A stretch of DNA of 64,000 nucleotides. Source: Gentiana macrophylla (taxonomy: Eukaryota > Streptophyta > Magnoliopsida > Gentianales > Gentianaceae). Below the pieces are notes generated by a model. That model was not told where the DNA came from, did not search any database, and worked only from the letters and a program-made list of their open reading frames with translations. Made by a program: the position numbers and the translations under genes. Of the stretch, positions 31,425-43,142 are shown in pieces; positions within the stretch are counted from its first letter, which is position 1, and each line of letters begins with the position of its first letter. Where the stretch lies: the NCBI GenBank assembly GCA_026214975.1, contig CM047806.1, positions 100,780,739 through 100,844,738 on the forward strand, in the 5' to 3' direction.

Positions 31425-32749
31425 AACATATTTATGGAGAGAACCAAATATCACCTCCATAAATGAGACCAACATCAGTTGTACCCCCAAGGTACCTAAC
31501 CATTCTTTTCGTAGCTTTCCAGTGTTCATTTCCAAGCTGATCAATAAACCTGCTGACAACACTGACTGCCTAAGCTAGATCAGGCATAGTGCACACCATG
31601 GCATACATCAGACTTCCAACTGCACTAGCATAGTGAACTCTTGACATGTATTCATTCTCCTCTGCTGATTGTGAAGCAAAAACTGACAAATGAACATTTG
31701 ATTCCACAGGAGTATCTATTGGGTTAGCAGCTGACATGCCAAGCTTTGACAAAATCCTTTGTATATAGCCCTGCTGAGACAAAAATAGTTTCTTCTGACT
31801 TCTATCTCTCCAGATCTCCATCCTCTTGGCTGCACCCAAATCTTTTATTTCAATCTCAGCATTGAGAAGGTCTTTCAGATATTGAACATCAGACTTCTTT
31901 CTTGCAGCTTTCATCATGTCATCCACATATAACACAAGATAGATGTATGATCCATCTTCCAACTGACTGTTGTAAACACATCAACTATAAGGACTTCTGT
32001 TGTAACCCAACTGGATCATGTAACTATCAAACCTTTTATACCACTGTCGAGGAGTTTGCTTCTGTCCACACAACGTCTTCTTAAACTTACACACAAAATC
32101 TTTCTTACCAGGAACTTGGAAACCCTCTGGCTGAGTCATGTATATCTCTTTGTCTACCTCACCATATAGAAAAGCTATCTTCACATCTATCTCCTCAAGT
32201 TCTAAGTGTCTGACTACTAGTGAGAATATCTCATCAAAGTCTACCCCTTATTTCTGGCTGAACCCTCTAGCAACTAAACATGCCATATACTTAACTCCTT
32301 CTAGCTTCAGTTATCCCTTCCTTCTTCTTGAAGATCCATTTGCAAGTAACAACTCTTCTATCAGCTAGATGTCTAACTAGATCCCAAGTTTGATTCTTTA
32401 GTAATGGCTCCATTTCATCTCCCCTGGAAGCAAGCCATTGAGATGCTTCAGAACATGTCACTGCTTCCCTGTAAGTAGAAGGTTCAAAACCATCCACTTT
32501 TTCTACAACTTGAAGTGTATATCCAACCATATCATCAAACCCATACCTCTTGGGATGTACCCCAACATTGGATCTTCTAGCTATGCTGACAGCTATACTC
32601 TGCTGACCCACATTCTTAGTTTGATGCTCAACTGACATTTGCTCAGCCGATTGGCTTGGATTCAGTTCTGGTTCAGTGACCAAATCAAATGAAAACTGAC
32701 TTGGATCAGTTGATTGTTGCATTTCAACTGACTCCACCAGAAGCTCCAC
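31425..32749 (-). pseudogene. Copia-C reverse transcriptase, frameshifted
   Basis: Minus-strand frames in order: 32749-32291 (linker, then YREAVTCSEASQWLASRGDE, TWDLV and CKWIFKKKEG), 32184-31981 (KIAFLYGEVDKEIYMTQPEG, FKKTLCGQKQTPRQWYKRFD) and 31962-31570 (LVLYVDDMM with the catalytic YVDD, IKDLGAAKRMEIW, then SAVGSLMYAMVCTMPDLA). About 100 bp between the first two frames is broken, and TGA/TAG codons separate the rest. The connection end (HWKATKR-type) continues to about 31425. Confidence 0.87.
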
Positions 32750-32782
32750 CTTACTATCAGTTTTCTCAGTTTCAGCACTGGT

Positions 32783-33993
32783 TTAAGTTTTAGTTATCCT
32801 CCCCATTGATGAACTAAGCATAGAATTTTCATCGAAAACTATATCTCTATTGAGAATAACTCTGTTTTCTGCTGATGACCAAATTTTGTACCCATTTACT
32901 CCATCACCATACCCTACAAACACTCCTTTCTTCACCCTTGGTTCCAGTTTCCCTTCACTGACATGATAGTAAACTGTGCTTCCAAATACCTTTAGAACTG
33001 AATAATCTGCAGGCTTGCCTGACCACATCTCAACTGGTGTTTTAAGATTGATCCCTGTGTGAGGACTCATGTTGATTAAGTAGCAAGCTGTGTTTACAGC
33101 CTCTGCCCAAAATCTCTTGACAAACTAGAATGAGAGAGCATGCATCTTGCTCTCTCCAGAAGAGTTTGATTTAGCCTCTCAGTTATCCCGTTCTTATGAG
33201 GAGTATTCTTGATTGTATGATGTCTGTTAATACCCTCATTTCTACACAACTCATCAAACTCAGTCCAACAGAATTCCATACCATTATCTATACGAAGCCT
33301 TTTGTTCTTCTTCCCCAACTGATTTTCAACTAGGGCATTCCATTGAATGAAACTCTTGAATGCCTCACTTTTGTGTTTCATCATCACCACCCAAGTCAGA
33401 TTTGAATAGTCATATGTGAATGACACAAAATATCTGTGACCACCCAATGACTCCACCTTTGATGGCCCCCAACAATTAGAATGAATGTACTCAAGTGATG
33501 ACCTTGTGTTGCGGACCCCTTTTGAGAACTTTCCCCTATGATGCTTCCTAAACACACAATGCTCACAAAAGTCCAGATGCGTGACCTTACACTCCTCAAG
33601 AAGATCTTTCTGAGAAAGAACATGTATCCTTTTTTCACCCATGTGATCAAGTCTCATGTTGCACAGTTTTGTAAGCTATGGCTGATGAATCTCAACAGAG
33701 CAACAGAACCAGCAACAATTGAGCCTTGTAATATATATAGAGTCCCTTTCTTGACTACCCTGAGAACCTCAACTGATTTTTTATAGACACTCAGTTTTCC
33801 ACTTTCCCCTTTAAAACTGAATCCCCTGTTGTCCAAAGAACGGAGAGATACCTAGTTTTTGGTCATCTGTGGAACATGTCTAACTTCACTCAGTTTACAG
33901 AATCTTCTATCCTATGTCATCAACTGAACTGAGCAAATCCAAACTACCTTGCAGACCATGCTGTTTGTCTTAGATATATGACCACCATTTATC
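32783..33993 (-). pseudogene. Copia-C protease end and integrase
   Basis: Protease C-terminal half is at 33993-33660 in broken frames (SLDNRGFSFKGESGKLSV, then KGTLYILQGS). Integrase runs at 33657-33094: HMGEKRIHVL, zinc-region CEHCVFRKHHRGKFSKGV, WGPSKVESLGGHRYFVSF, RIDNGMEFC and NGITERLNQTLLERARCML, which contain the D, D and E positions. A short break precedes 33070-32783 with LKVFGSTVYYHVSEGKLEPR and GVFVGYGDGVNGYKIW. The aspartic-protease active site would lie beyond 34001 and is not from this element. Confidence 0.85.
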
Positions 33994-34001
33994 TACTGAT
34001 A

Positions 34002-35468
34002 ACAGTGTGTAATAGGTGTCAATTCAACAAACAAAGTTTGATCACCCATAACGTGATGTGTCCTCCCGGTATCAATGATCTACGAAAACTTACCAATCAA
34101 CCGATCACGAGGCTTTGAAATTTTTAAAAGATCCAATACCGCTTGCCATTGAGCCGGGGTAATGTTTGCAACCCCAGCTTGCTCGACTGAAGAGGACTAA
34201 ATCGAGCATGTTTAGGGATGAGCTGAAGGAGTCGGCCCGTTCTTAACCTATTGGAGCTGAGCCGAATTAGCTTGTCCTCCATGGCCCCATCCAGCTGCTG
34301 CAGTTCGGCCATCTCCACGAGAACATACCCCCCACCCTATACTCCTCTCGGCCGATCACCCACCACTCGGGGTAACCATGAAGCTGAAAGCATGAATCTG
34401 GGGAATGACCTTTGCGGTGGCAATAGGTACAAATCTGTTAAGCATCTTCCAATGTTTTCTCACGAGATTTCACACCGGACTGGAGACGGAACACCATCTT
34501 CACGCCAGCGTCCATGGTTGGAGTTGGTCCAGCCCCTACCGCAAGCTCTCTTCCGGAGTCAGAGTTTGATAAGCTCGATCCAAATCTGGAAGGGGATCCC
34601 GTCCAAGAAACTGAGACAGCATTGAAGCGTAAGTTGAGTCTAGCCCAATTAAAAACCAATGTAGGCGAACATCAAGAAGGACATGTTGAAATTTCGAAGG
34701 TCACACTTGCAGCAATTGCAAGAACACGCAGGAGTTGTCACCAATTCGCCCAACTCATCCCAGATACGGCTCATCCTCCCAAAATAGGAGGCCATCGTTT
34801 CACCTATAGCTTGCTTACACTCGGCCAAAGATGGTTTCATTTGAGAAATTTTCGTGCCGCTAACCACAGAAAATCTCCCCTTCAAGGACTTTCACAGTGC
34901 TTCTGCATCATCAAAATACGACATGGTCGCTCGAATTGATGGTTCAATCATGTTCATGATCCATGAAAGCAACATGGAATGAATAGTATACCAATCTTCC
35001 AATTTGTCATCATCGGTTGGCTTCTTGATCTTTTCTTCAAGAAAAACCTGAATTTTCGTTTTGCACGTAAAGCTGTGCGAATAGCTCGTGCCCATTCATC
35101 GTAATTCGGACCCTTGAGTTGAACATTGGTGATCAACTGTCCGGGATTGTCGTTCGTGCTTAGAAAAAAAGCATCCAGCTTTTTCTCACGAGAGGTCTCT
35201 CCGGTGGCTGCCAGGATCGAAGGAAGAAGACACTACTTGCTTCCTGAATTTGTCGTTTTTCCCTATTTTATTTTTTTTGGTGATTAGGGTTTGACTGGCT
35301 CCGATACCATGTCAAATGTCAGCCAATCTATTTCGTATATCTCAATCAATCCAAGAGTACAATATTTATAAGCCCTAGTAGGGCTTCTACAATATACAAA
35401 ATACAAAACCTATCTTTACTAAATAATACACAAATCAATATTTTCCATATCCATAGTATATTGTAATA
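34002..35468 (-). mobile_element. Copia-A copy 2, 5' half only
   Basis: 5' LTR (35310-35468), primer site (35297-35309) and gag through early protease match 13956-15192 plus 24886-25122. There is no Gypsy-2 here; the target reads straight through near 35232. The TCTTT duplication follows at 35469-35473. Gag blocks: NYDEWARAIRTALRAKRKF (35120 area), LLSWIMNMIEPSIRATMSYF, and a zinc-knuckle region near 34400. The left end at 34002 is the duplication junction. Confidence 0.9.
35310..35468 (-). repeat. Copia-A copy 2 5' LTR
   Basis: 159 bp, the same length and ends as 24964-25122. Confidence 0.9.
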
Positions 35469-35930
35469 TCTTTAGTATTAGAGTAGTAAAGATTGTCCAA
35501 TCTATGCCATACTCTTTGCATATCGTATTCATTTGCACTATGGTCAAAATGGAGCGGATGGCCTTGAACTGAGATGGCCCCTATCCTGCCTTAATTGACA
35601 TATATATCTATGGCCGGATATCCTTGAGAATATCCTACAAATTGTGACATGGACATGGAAGGTGTAATTGAACGTTCATAAGCAACGTACCACGCAGCTT
35701 CGGAGATTTCTTTAATAAGGGCTTCATTGGATGAGTCACTTGGAACATTACGTCTACTCGAAGACATGACTCAAATGGTAATTATGCAAAGATGAAAGAA
35801 GAGATTTACTTGTTTTGTAGTGTTGAGAATATTATAAATAAGGAATAAATAATTATATTTAGTTGTATTTTATAATTATTATTAATGTTGTCTTGGTGGC
35901 TAAGTTAGATGATTCCTATATAAGAACAAT

Positions 35931-36290
35931 CACTGCACCAAAAAAGGCCTTTAAGGGCGTTTCAAAACGCCCTATATATTAGTCTCTCGGGGCGTTTTTA
36001 ATCTAGGGGCGTTTTCATAGAACACCCTTTTTGTCGACGTTGTAATAGGCAAAAACGTCCTAACACGACCCTGATGATTTGTTTGAAACGCCCTAACACA
36101 ACCCTGATGGGGCGTTTGAAACGCCCTAACTAAACGGACGAGGCGGTTGAAAACGCCATTAATATTGTATTGATGCAAGTTCAAGCGCCCTTATTGAGTC
36201 CGAATGAGGCGGTTTAAAATGTCATAACATGTGCAAAATGTAACGGTCAACAGAACCCTATTAGGGCATTCCAAAACGCCTCAACATGAA
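35931..36290. repeat. CACTA-like terminal and subterminal repeats
   Basis: After the CACTGCACC terminus, the hexamer GGCGTT/AACGCC appears about ten times in both orientations (for example GAAACGCCCTAAC near 36086 and 36119). Dense short subterminal repeats of this kind are the usual transposase-binding region of CACTA elements. Confidence 0.6.
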
Positions 36291-36322
36291 TTTTTAATTG
36301 AAAAAAAATTAATACCTTCATG

Positions 36323-36409
<87 letters not shown>

Positions 36410-36410
36410 A
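36323..36410. repeat. TA/TG compound microsatellite
   Basis: Alternating blocks of TA and TG dinucleotides, ending with about 11 TG units. Confidence 0.95.
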
Positions 36411-36627
36411 TTAAGATACAACTAAACAAAAGTTTCCAATACAATTGTACTCAAGTGAAGAAAGTTGTAATTACACGTTAAGTCAATTAAAACATGCATA
36501 TACAATACAAAGAACTTTGTGTTCAAATCTTCCAATCCTACAGCAATACAGAAAAAGATTACAGTTCTGCCCATAAAACAAGTTCACAAAAGTAAGGGAG
36601 AGATATGAAAATTTTATGCTAATACTA

Positions 36628-36662
36628 GGGGGCGTAACCGTGCTATGCACGGTGTTGCCCCC
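36628..36662. repeat. 35-nt hairpin with GC-rich arms
   Basis: Arms GGGGGC...GCCCCC enclose a perfect ACCGTGC-TAT-GCACGGT stem. Similar GTGCTATGCACGG hairpins are frequent near plant Helitron ends, but no other Helitron mark is visible here. Confidence 0.6.
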
Positions 36663-36744
36663 ACCTGGTCGTGTTTGTTCGTGTTTTGTTTGAGAGGCTG
36701 TTCTGTGTTGTTAATGTCTCTGTTGTATTGTGCTAATCTGTTTT

Positions 36745-36858
36745 GTTTGGTGCGGTCAAAGTCTTGGGCACATTTCACGTCGTGTATGTACACGTTTGTG
36801 CATCTGTTTGTCTTGATACACAATCATCACACGCAAATTGAAACAAAAGTTTTAGGAT

Positions 36859-36912
<54 letters not shown>

Positions 36913-38322
36913 TACGGAGATCGCTGCGTTTTTATCAGTGTTTGTCTTACCGCAACCAAGATTCTTTATTACGGATAAGCACGTCTTTGGAGTTTTGTAA
37001 ATGGATTCCGTCGGTGTTTGGGCTATCACCGGGAGAAGAGACGGTGAGATTGTATACGGATATGCCCATACTGATTATCGAATTTAAGGTGGCATTGTGG
37101 ACTATTTTGAATAACTATGCTCATCCATCATCACGTTGAAGCTTCCATAAAATCGAGTGCCTGCAATTTTTCAATACCAATCTTATTTAGTGCACTTCAA
37201 AGATGAGATCTTTGTAAAATAAGGTAACGCCAGAAGCAGAGATTCGAATTCATTAAAAGTTGTTTTTACCGTTGGTTTAATGCTTGGCATTTTGTACCCA
37301 AGAGAGTCTTTTACCTGTGGAAATATTTTACACAAAAAGAAAAACAAACATTAAAATGCAAGAAAATTGATGAAAAAGTAAGATGTATAGTAGAGAAAGA
37401 GGTGATTTTGATGCAGTGATCCTTACGATGAGCTGTTACAACTACAACGTTAAAACGTGTGTATTATAACGTGTATTTTATAGTTGAAACGTACAAACGC
37501 ACGTGTTTGTTAAGGTTTTAATTAATAACTTATTGTTGCAGTCAGCGCAACGTAAAGGATCCAGATTTAAGAAGGTGCATCCTCTGCGAGGAATAGGTGG
37601 ATCCGGATTTTATGCATATTTAATAGAGTAGGTGATGTTAATTACTTACAGGAATTGGTGGATATCTCTCGAGGAAAGTATTGTTTAAAGGGATAAGGAG
37701 TCCATCTTCACTGTCTATAGGAGGGTCTTCATATAGAGCATTCTGCCACCAAACGGCGCCATTTGCATCAATAGTGCCACTCCCTCGGATTGTAATCCCC
37801 ACCAGTTTAGTGAAATCTAGCCATTGTAGCCATTGATTAATGTAATTTGATGGCTCTATATCATGCTTATTGAACTCCTGATTTTGAAGGGAAAAAACAA
37901 AAGAACATTAAGTAATCAGACATGTCACATCATGTCGTGGCACTTTGTGTACTGATTATTACCTGTGCAGGGGTAAGGTACATCCCAGGCTGATAAGCAG
38001 CAACGTATTGGCCCATTCCTCTCAATTCTTGACTAACAGCGGCTTCAAACGCCCAATCAGGTACCCAAATCTTATCTACCAAAACCTGCATTTCAAAACA
38101 TGTTCCAGCAGCATGTTTATCGAGAAAAAAATCCATCCGTGCTCTTTTATACACCTGTAGCCGTATAAGCTTAAGCCTATCAATAGTCATATATCCAAGA
38201 AAACCGTACGTACTAACCCCAAACTCGGAAATAGGAATTCCCTGTTGAGCTCGCAAATGATTTACGTGCCTTCTTGTAACATCATACGCAAATCCAACAA
38301 CGATAAGTATGATAAACGACAT
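36745..38322 (-). pseudogene. polygalacturonase-like (GH28) pseudogene, five or more exons
   Basis: GH28 enzymes cut pectin in the cell wall. Minus-strand exons: about 38322-38162 (signal-like start, FGVSTYG); 38085-37963 (WAFEAAVSQ, PGMYLTPAQ); 37877-37650 (LVGITIRGSGTIDANGAVWW, then PLNNTF); 37314-37270 (YKMPSIKPT); and about 37160-36920 in shifted frames (RFYGSFN, VIQNSPQCHLKFDN, SSPGDSPNTDGIHLQNSKDV). After a TA tract come CDDCVS and CTNVYIHDVKC (36835-36760). NTD and DD catalytic motifs are visible; the GHG and RIK regions are missing. Introns keep GT-AG borders (37650/37649, 37963/37962). At least three frameshifts and the 3' loss make it dead. Introns show it is not a processed copy. 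It lies in the CACTA-like insert, absent from unit 1. Confidence 0.88.
36862..36911. repeat. TA microsatellite within the GH28 pseudogene
   Basis: About 25 TA units between the exon-5-like block and the CDDC block, in intron or exon sequence. Confidence 0.95.
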
Positions 38323-40270
38323 TACTCGAAAACGAAGAGGTAAAAAAACAATGTTACCACTATATTAAACTAAGACGCCACATGAAAAAATGTGCAGAAA
38401 AACGAATCTTTCCCATTGACACGCATGCCAGGCAAACAAGTCCACAATAGCTGAAAAGGAGCCATAGAAAGAAACCCCATTTCTGACTTTTTTCAGGCAT
38501 CTGTAGCATTCCTTAATTACATTAGTTTTGATACTACATATAGCTCGATCCTCGTAACGTAAAAGAAAAAGGATGTAAGAGACTAACGCAAGTTCTAGCA
38601 CTTGTAAACCGTTGTGTCGATTATAGTCCAAACCCAAAGAAACGGATGGACCATAATAAGCCGAAAGACAAACACAGCTGTGTAATCAACCTAACAAAAT
38701 ATCAAAGAAAATGTGAATTCAGCATAAAAAATTTCAAAATACCTGCTGGATTAAAAAAATATGGAGAAGCTTCATAAAACTCACCACAATCCAAATGTGC
38801 AAAGGGTATGCATAGAGGCAATTATATTGCATATATACAGAAACATGCATAAAAATTACATATACAAGCCATTAATGTCCTTAATTACTCATGGGATGAC
38901 ATTTGCTCATGTTCTCTTGAGCACTTGAACCACTCTTTCTCAGGGATTCTGTTCACAGTCTTCGCTAGCTCCCCTTCATTCAACAACTCAAAACAAAAAA
39001 TGTCACAGAAAATTCCCAAGCTGAGAGAAGGAAACCTAAACAACAAGGTCCAGACACTACGGGACCCTAACCTTCTAGACAATCCACTAAAAACTTCCTA
39101 TTTAGCTTGATTTACACAGTCTTACCACTTTTTATTTTTCGAACCGTTATGACATTTCAAAACCCGTAATCTCACTCAAAATCCTCAGGAAAGCTCCCAT
39201 TTGAACAATGGACCATAATATTCAAACAAAACAACAACACAATAAGCAACAAGAAGCGAGTACTTTGCAAGAATCCACTTAATACATTACAGAGGAATAA
39301 GCATTTCAACAAATGTATCAACAAAATCCACTAAAAAATACCCCAAGTTAACAGTTTAATCATTTCTTTTTGCCAACCTTAGCACTTGAATTACGCCTAG
39401 GTGGAATAATAATCTCCCCTTTAAGAGTAGGGATCTCCATGATTGAATCCAAAACCACTATATTTCCCCTTTAATATGAGAAGCCATGTCCGTGTCTCAT
39501 TCCACGGAGGTTCGAAACTCACATCAGACACTAAATGCTCATCCTGGATACATGATAAGCATCTCATGGAGGAAATCAAGAGCCTGGGTAGTTCTTATGG
39601 ATGGCAACCTTAGTTCAGTTAATTGTTTTTCCAAACAAGGTAGGTAAATGCTTGAGAAACCCAGAAGGCAACATTTTTACATGGTTCTATTTAGGAAGTC
39701 TTGCTCCAAAAACGCTAAAGAGAGAAGAAAAGAAACAGGGGAAAACACAAACCAGAAAAAGGACAAAACCACATACTAACAACCAAAGAACATGATTCCA
39801 CAACCTACAACATACCCAATTGGGCCGATTTCCCTAATTCAGAATCCAACTCTACCATGTTATATTACTCAAAATACGGTGCACAACCCACAAAAGCAGC
39901 AGAAAGATAAGCCAAGAAGAAAACACAAAAGTACCAGAAAGATAAGCCAATAACAAGAAAACAAAATTACAGCCCAACAACAACGAAACAACATCACTCC
40001 ACACTCATCCAGCATACACAATTGATCCCAAACCACATGCAATCCAGAAAAAGAATAATAATAACTCCAGAATTCGCCACAACAACCCACCATATTCGCA
40101 GCTAGAAAATATGAAAACAAAGGAGACAATGGAGAAAACCATACTGATCATGAACAAGGCAAAGACAATAGTATGAAAGACACATCGCATTGATCATAAG
40201 CCAAGAAACCTACACAATTACAAAAGATTACAAACAAGGAAACCAAAATAATTAGTTTAGAGTAAGAATC

Positions 40271-40838
40271 GTATACATGGAAAAGACTGAAAAAGTAATC
40301 GGAGGAGAGAAAAATATTCTTTGAACAAGAAAAAGAAGAAGCCAAAGCACTATCTTTGCTGGAATTAAACACAAAAATAACAAACCAAGCTACCAGACAT
40401 GGACATGCAATCCAAAAAGCCTGAAATTGACAAAGAATAATGAAAAGCCACAATCTTGCTAGAACATACTTCCCTACACAATCCAAAAACCGAAAACACA
40501 AAGGCAACAAACCTGCAGAATCAAAATCAAAACGAAAATCAACAAGGGTGCATACATGGAAAGACCGAAAAAAGTAATCGGAGGAGAAAAATATTCTTTG
40601 AACAAGAAGAAGAAGAAGCCAAAGCACTATCTTCTTTGGAATTAAACACAAAAATAACAAATCAAGCTACCACACGGACATGCAATCCAAAAAGCCTGAA
40701 ATTGACAAAGAATAAACAAAAGCTACAATCTTGCTAGAACATACTTCCCTGCTGTAATCCCAAAACCGAAAACACAAAACCAAAAAGACAATCACAGACA
40801 ACAAATCTGCAGAATGAAAATGAAAACAAAAATCAACA
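40271..40838. repeat. two-copy tandem duplication, about 279-bp period
   Basis: The phrase TACATGGAAA...GTAATCGGAGGAG at 40274 recurs at 40553. Similarity continues for the whole period, including AAAGCCTGAAATTGACAAAG in both copies, with substitutions and small indels. Non-coding. Confidence 0.88.
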
Positions 40839-41321
40839 AAAGGTTTGGATGATGAAACAACGACAAAGAACATTTCAATCCATTAGAAAAAGACAATAAT
40901 TTGTAGTAAACCGAGAAAAGGGTGGTTTACCACTATCTGGAATGAAGAACAACGAAACGAAATAGGAAATGCTCCATCACCGTCTGAAAAACAACTACCT
41001 ATAGTATAAGAATTGAAGGCGCCGACAAAAAAATTAGTGGAATGTTAAACGTGGAATACGATCGTTGGAGAAGAAAGGCGGCAGTGGTTTTCGTCGTTCG
41101 TCGTCAAGGTAGATGAAGCCTTATAAGGTACAACAAGGTTGAAATACCTATTAGAAGCAACTTGAACATCTATCTCATTTGCCATGTTGCTTAGAGACGC
41201 AAAAGACCTGCCATTATCACCAGATAAAAAAGAACATTGGCCAATTTAGTTGGAACCTGTTCAACATGATCCCATTGGTGATATGCAGTATATGTCCTAT
41301 TACAAATTCAATTTTGGCAAC

Positions 41322-41322
<1 letters not shown>

Positions 41323-41350
<28 letters not shown>
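41323..41350. repeat. A28 homopolymer
   Basis: Uninterrupted run of A. It could be the tail of an unrecognised retroposed sequence or plain slippage; no element body was identified to its left. Confidence 0.9.
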
Positions 41351-41352
<2 letters not shown>

Positions 41353-41820
41353 ACCTCCTTCGCAACTAAGATATTCCGAGGCATTTCATGTATACATCTC
41401 TCTAAAATAAAGACGGTACATTTGGGCATTAGTAACAAACATATAGCTGCTTCCAACTAAGAAGCAAGACAGCAGATAAGGTCTTGTCTAGAAACACACA
41501 AGTGAACGCTCGTACTAGTGAAAATAGCAAGGCCAGAGGATGAAATGATGTAAGCCCGGTTTCAGCAAGTAAAGAAGCCGCATTATTCATAATCAACCAG
41601 AATGTGCATACCTGAGAATCAGACCATACCGGAGGTTCAGCTCTTTGACAATGAAGTTCACCTCAACCAACACAAATTTCACCCATTTAAGATAATAACT
41701 ACTTCACCATAGCAGAAATACCTACGATATCCATGCCTCCATCCTTTTTCACAAATGGAGGAACATATTTGTGTTTTGCACACATTGACATCCAAATACT
41801 GAATTATTCACGTTCAAACC

Positions 41821-41931
41821 TGTTAAGGGTAATGCCACATGGATAGGATGCTTCTTGGCTCACTTGGGCATTTAATCAAACACTTGGCAGTAAAATCAGT
41901 TATGGCGGTTATAACAGAATTGGATCGAGCT
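41821..41931 (+). repeat. Copia-D 5' LTR, truncated
   Basis: Matches the first 111 bp of the 3' LTR with one substitution seen (ACAGAATTGG versus ACGGAATTGG), then breaks off at GGATCGAGCT. Confidence 0.92.
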
Positions 41932-42242
41932 TCATACATTTTCCAATATTGATTTATGCATGCCCTTACCTATTTCTGATGAGTATGTAGAGTTCAATAG
42001 TGTATCCAGGACAGAATCTGCAAATCAAGGGCATGATACATCAACTGAGTAGACTTCAAGTCCAGAAGTTCCAGATCCTCCAAATCAAAGAAGATCTCAT
42101 AGACAAAAGATTACTCCAGCTTATCTCAATGATTATGTCTACACTAATCCTGCACACAGAACTTCTCCACACACATTAAATCATGTTTTATCTTACACTA
42201 ATCTTTCATCTCATCATCAGGCTTACATAAGTAATATCAATG

Positions 42243-43142
42243 AGAGACACTGAACCTACATCATATCAGGCAGCAGCAGTAGATCCAAACTGGCAGGATG
42301 CTGTGGACAAATAACTTCAAGCACTAAATACTACCAACACTTGGACACTGGTTGATCTACCTAAAGGAATCAAACCAATTGGCTGCAAATGGGTATATAG
42401 AATCAAAAGAAAGGCTGATGGAAGTATTGAAAGATATAAAGCAAGATTGGTGGCAAAAGGTTTTACACAAACAGAAGGCATAGATTTCATTGAAACATTC
42501 TCACCAGTTGCTAAACAGACTACTATTAGGTTGTTTTTAGCACTGGCAGCAGTAAAAGGATGGCATTTACATCAAATGGATGTAAATAATGCTTTTTTAC
42601 ATGGAGATCTTGATGAGGATGTCTACATGAAGCCTCCACCAGGTTTACAAGCTCATGGAAAAGTATGCAAGTTGAATAGATCTCTATATGGCCTAAGGCA
42701 AGCTAGTAAGCAATGGAATGCAAAATTAACACAGAAATTGTTGGAGAGTGGCTACAAACAGTCTCAGAATGATCATAGTTTATTCACTAAAGGCACAGGA
42801 TCATACTTTATTGCTTTTTTGGTACATGTGGATGATATTGTAGTAGGAAGTTTGAGTTTGACAGCTATTCAAGAGCTCAAAGATTTACTGCATAAAGCTT
42901 TTACAATAAAGGATCTAGGGCAACTCAAGTACTTTCTTGGATTTGAGGTTGCAAGAACAAAGTCTGGGATTGTGATTAATCAGAGGAAGTATTGCCTGGA
43001 CTTATTAAGGCACTATGGCTTTCTAGAATGTAAACCTGCTTTTACACCAATGGACTCTACTCAAAATTTAAGAGAAGTACAAGCTCCTTTATTACCATCT
43101 AACACAGAATATAGAAGCCTTGTTGGAAACTTTTATATCTAG
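42243..43142 (+). pseudogene. Copia-D reverse transcriptase
   Basis: RT starts after the linker (TEPTSYQAAAVDPNWQDAV, one stop at 42310) and is open from 42313 to 43142. Motifs: [81 protein letters not shown]. In place of YVDD the active-site loop reads HVDDIVVG, so the first position is His instead of Tyr. KDLGQLKYFLGFEVARTKSG follows. A one-base deletion near 43128 shifts SLVGKLLYLG out of frame. Confidence 0.9.

Larger units (their letters stand above)
13956..34001. repeat. tandem segmental duplication, unit 1
   Basis: Unit 1 runs from inside the Copia-A protease to inside the Copia-C protease. Its landmarks recur in the same order and orientation in unit 2: 13956-15192 with 34002-35232; 24886-25545 with about 35233-35930; 25546-28425 with 44247-47113; 29445-29905 with 47114-47920; 29905-30665 with 62308-63071; 31519-31649 with 63072-63204. 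Gypsy-2 and the two nested MITEs are unique to unit 1. Without private insertions the unit is close to 9-10 kb. Confidence 0.85.
30790..34001 (-). mobile_element. Copia-C, Ty1/copia (Tork-like) pol and 3' LTR
   Basis: The minus strand carries part of protease, integrase and RT (about 33993 to 31425), an inverted RNase H piece, and a 478-bp LTR (31267-30790). The protein wording (WGPSKVESLGGHRYFVSF, KRLRIDNGMEF, NRDIVFDE) fits the Tork group. The 5' part is missing: the element ends at 34001, where it joins the gag/protease half of Copia-A in the same orientation. Multiple stops and frameshifts are present. Confidence 0.85.
38323..41820. other. low-coding stretch of the CACTA-like insert
   Basis: No complete gene. 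On the minus strand two short pieces look like possible terminal exons of an unidentified gene: 39455-39363 (MEIPTLKGEIIIPPRRNSSA, ending KKK and a stop) and 38991-38887 (NEGELAKTVNRIPEKEWFKC, ending SSHE and a stop). Neither has a recognised family. The rest holds a two-copy tandem duplication at 40271-40838 and a 28-bp A-run. Confidence 0.4.

Noticed and set aside
36251..36444. CRISPR-like or tandem array around the GGCGTT repeats
   Set aside because: Spacing is irregular and orientation mixed, which fits CACTA subterminal repeats; the following tracts are dinucleotide repeats.
36628..36662. Helitron terminus
   Set aside because: A GC hairpin alone is not enough; no TC start, CTRR end or Rep/helicase sequence was found nearby.
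461..37000. TA and TG tracts read as Tyr/Ile-rich peptides
   Set aside because: Microsatellites at 461, 28785, 30013, 36323 and 36862 give open frames on both strands without coding meaning.
36942..37139. Plus-strand frame resembling the C-terminus of PCNA
   Set aside because: The minus strand of the same bases encodes consecutive polygalacturonase motifs with splice sites, so the PCNA likeness is a shadow.
40148..40660. 170-codon minus-strand hydrophobic frame
   Set aside because: It spans the 279-bp tandem duplication in A-rich DNA; the Phe/Leu/Ser-rich product reflects base composition.
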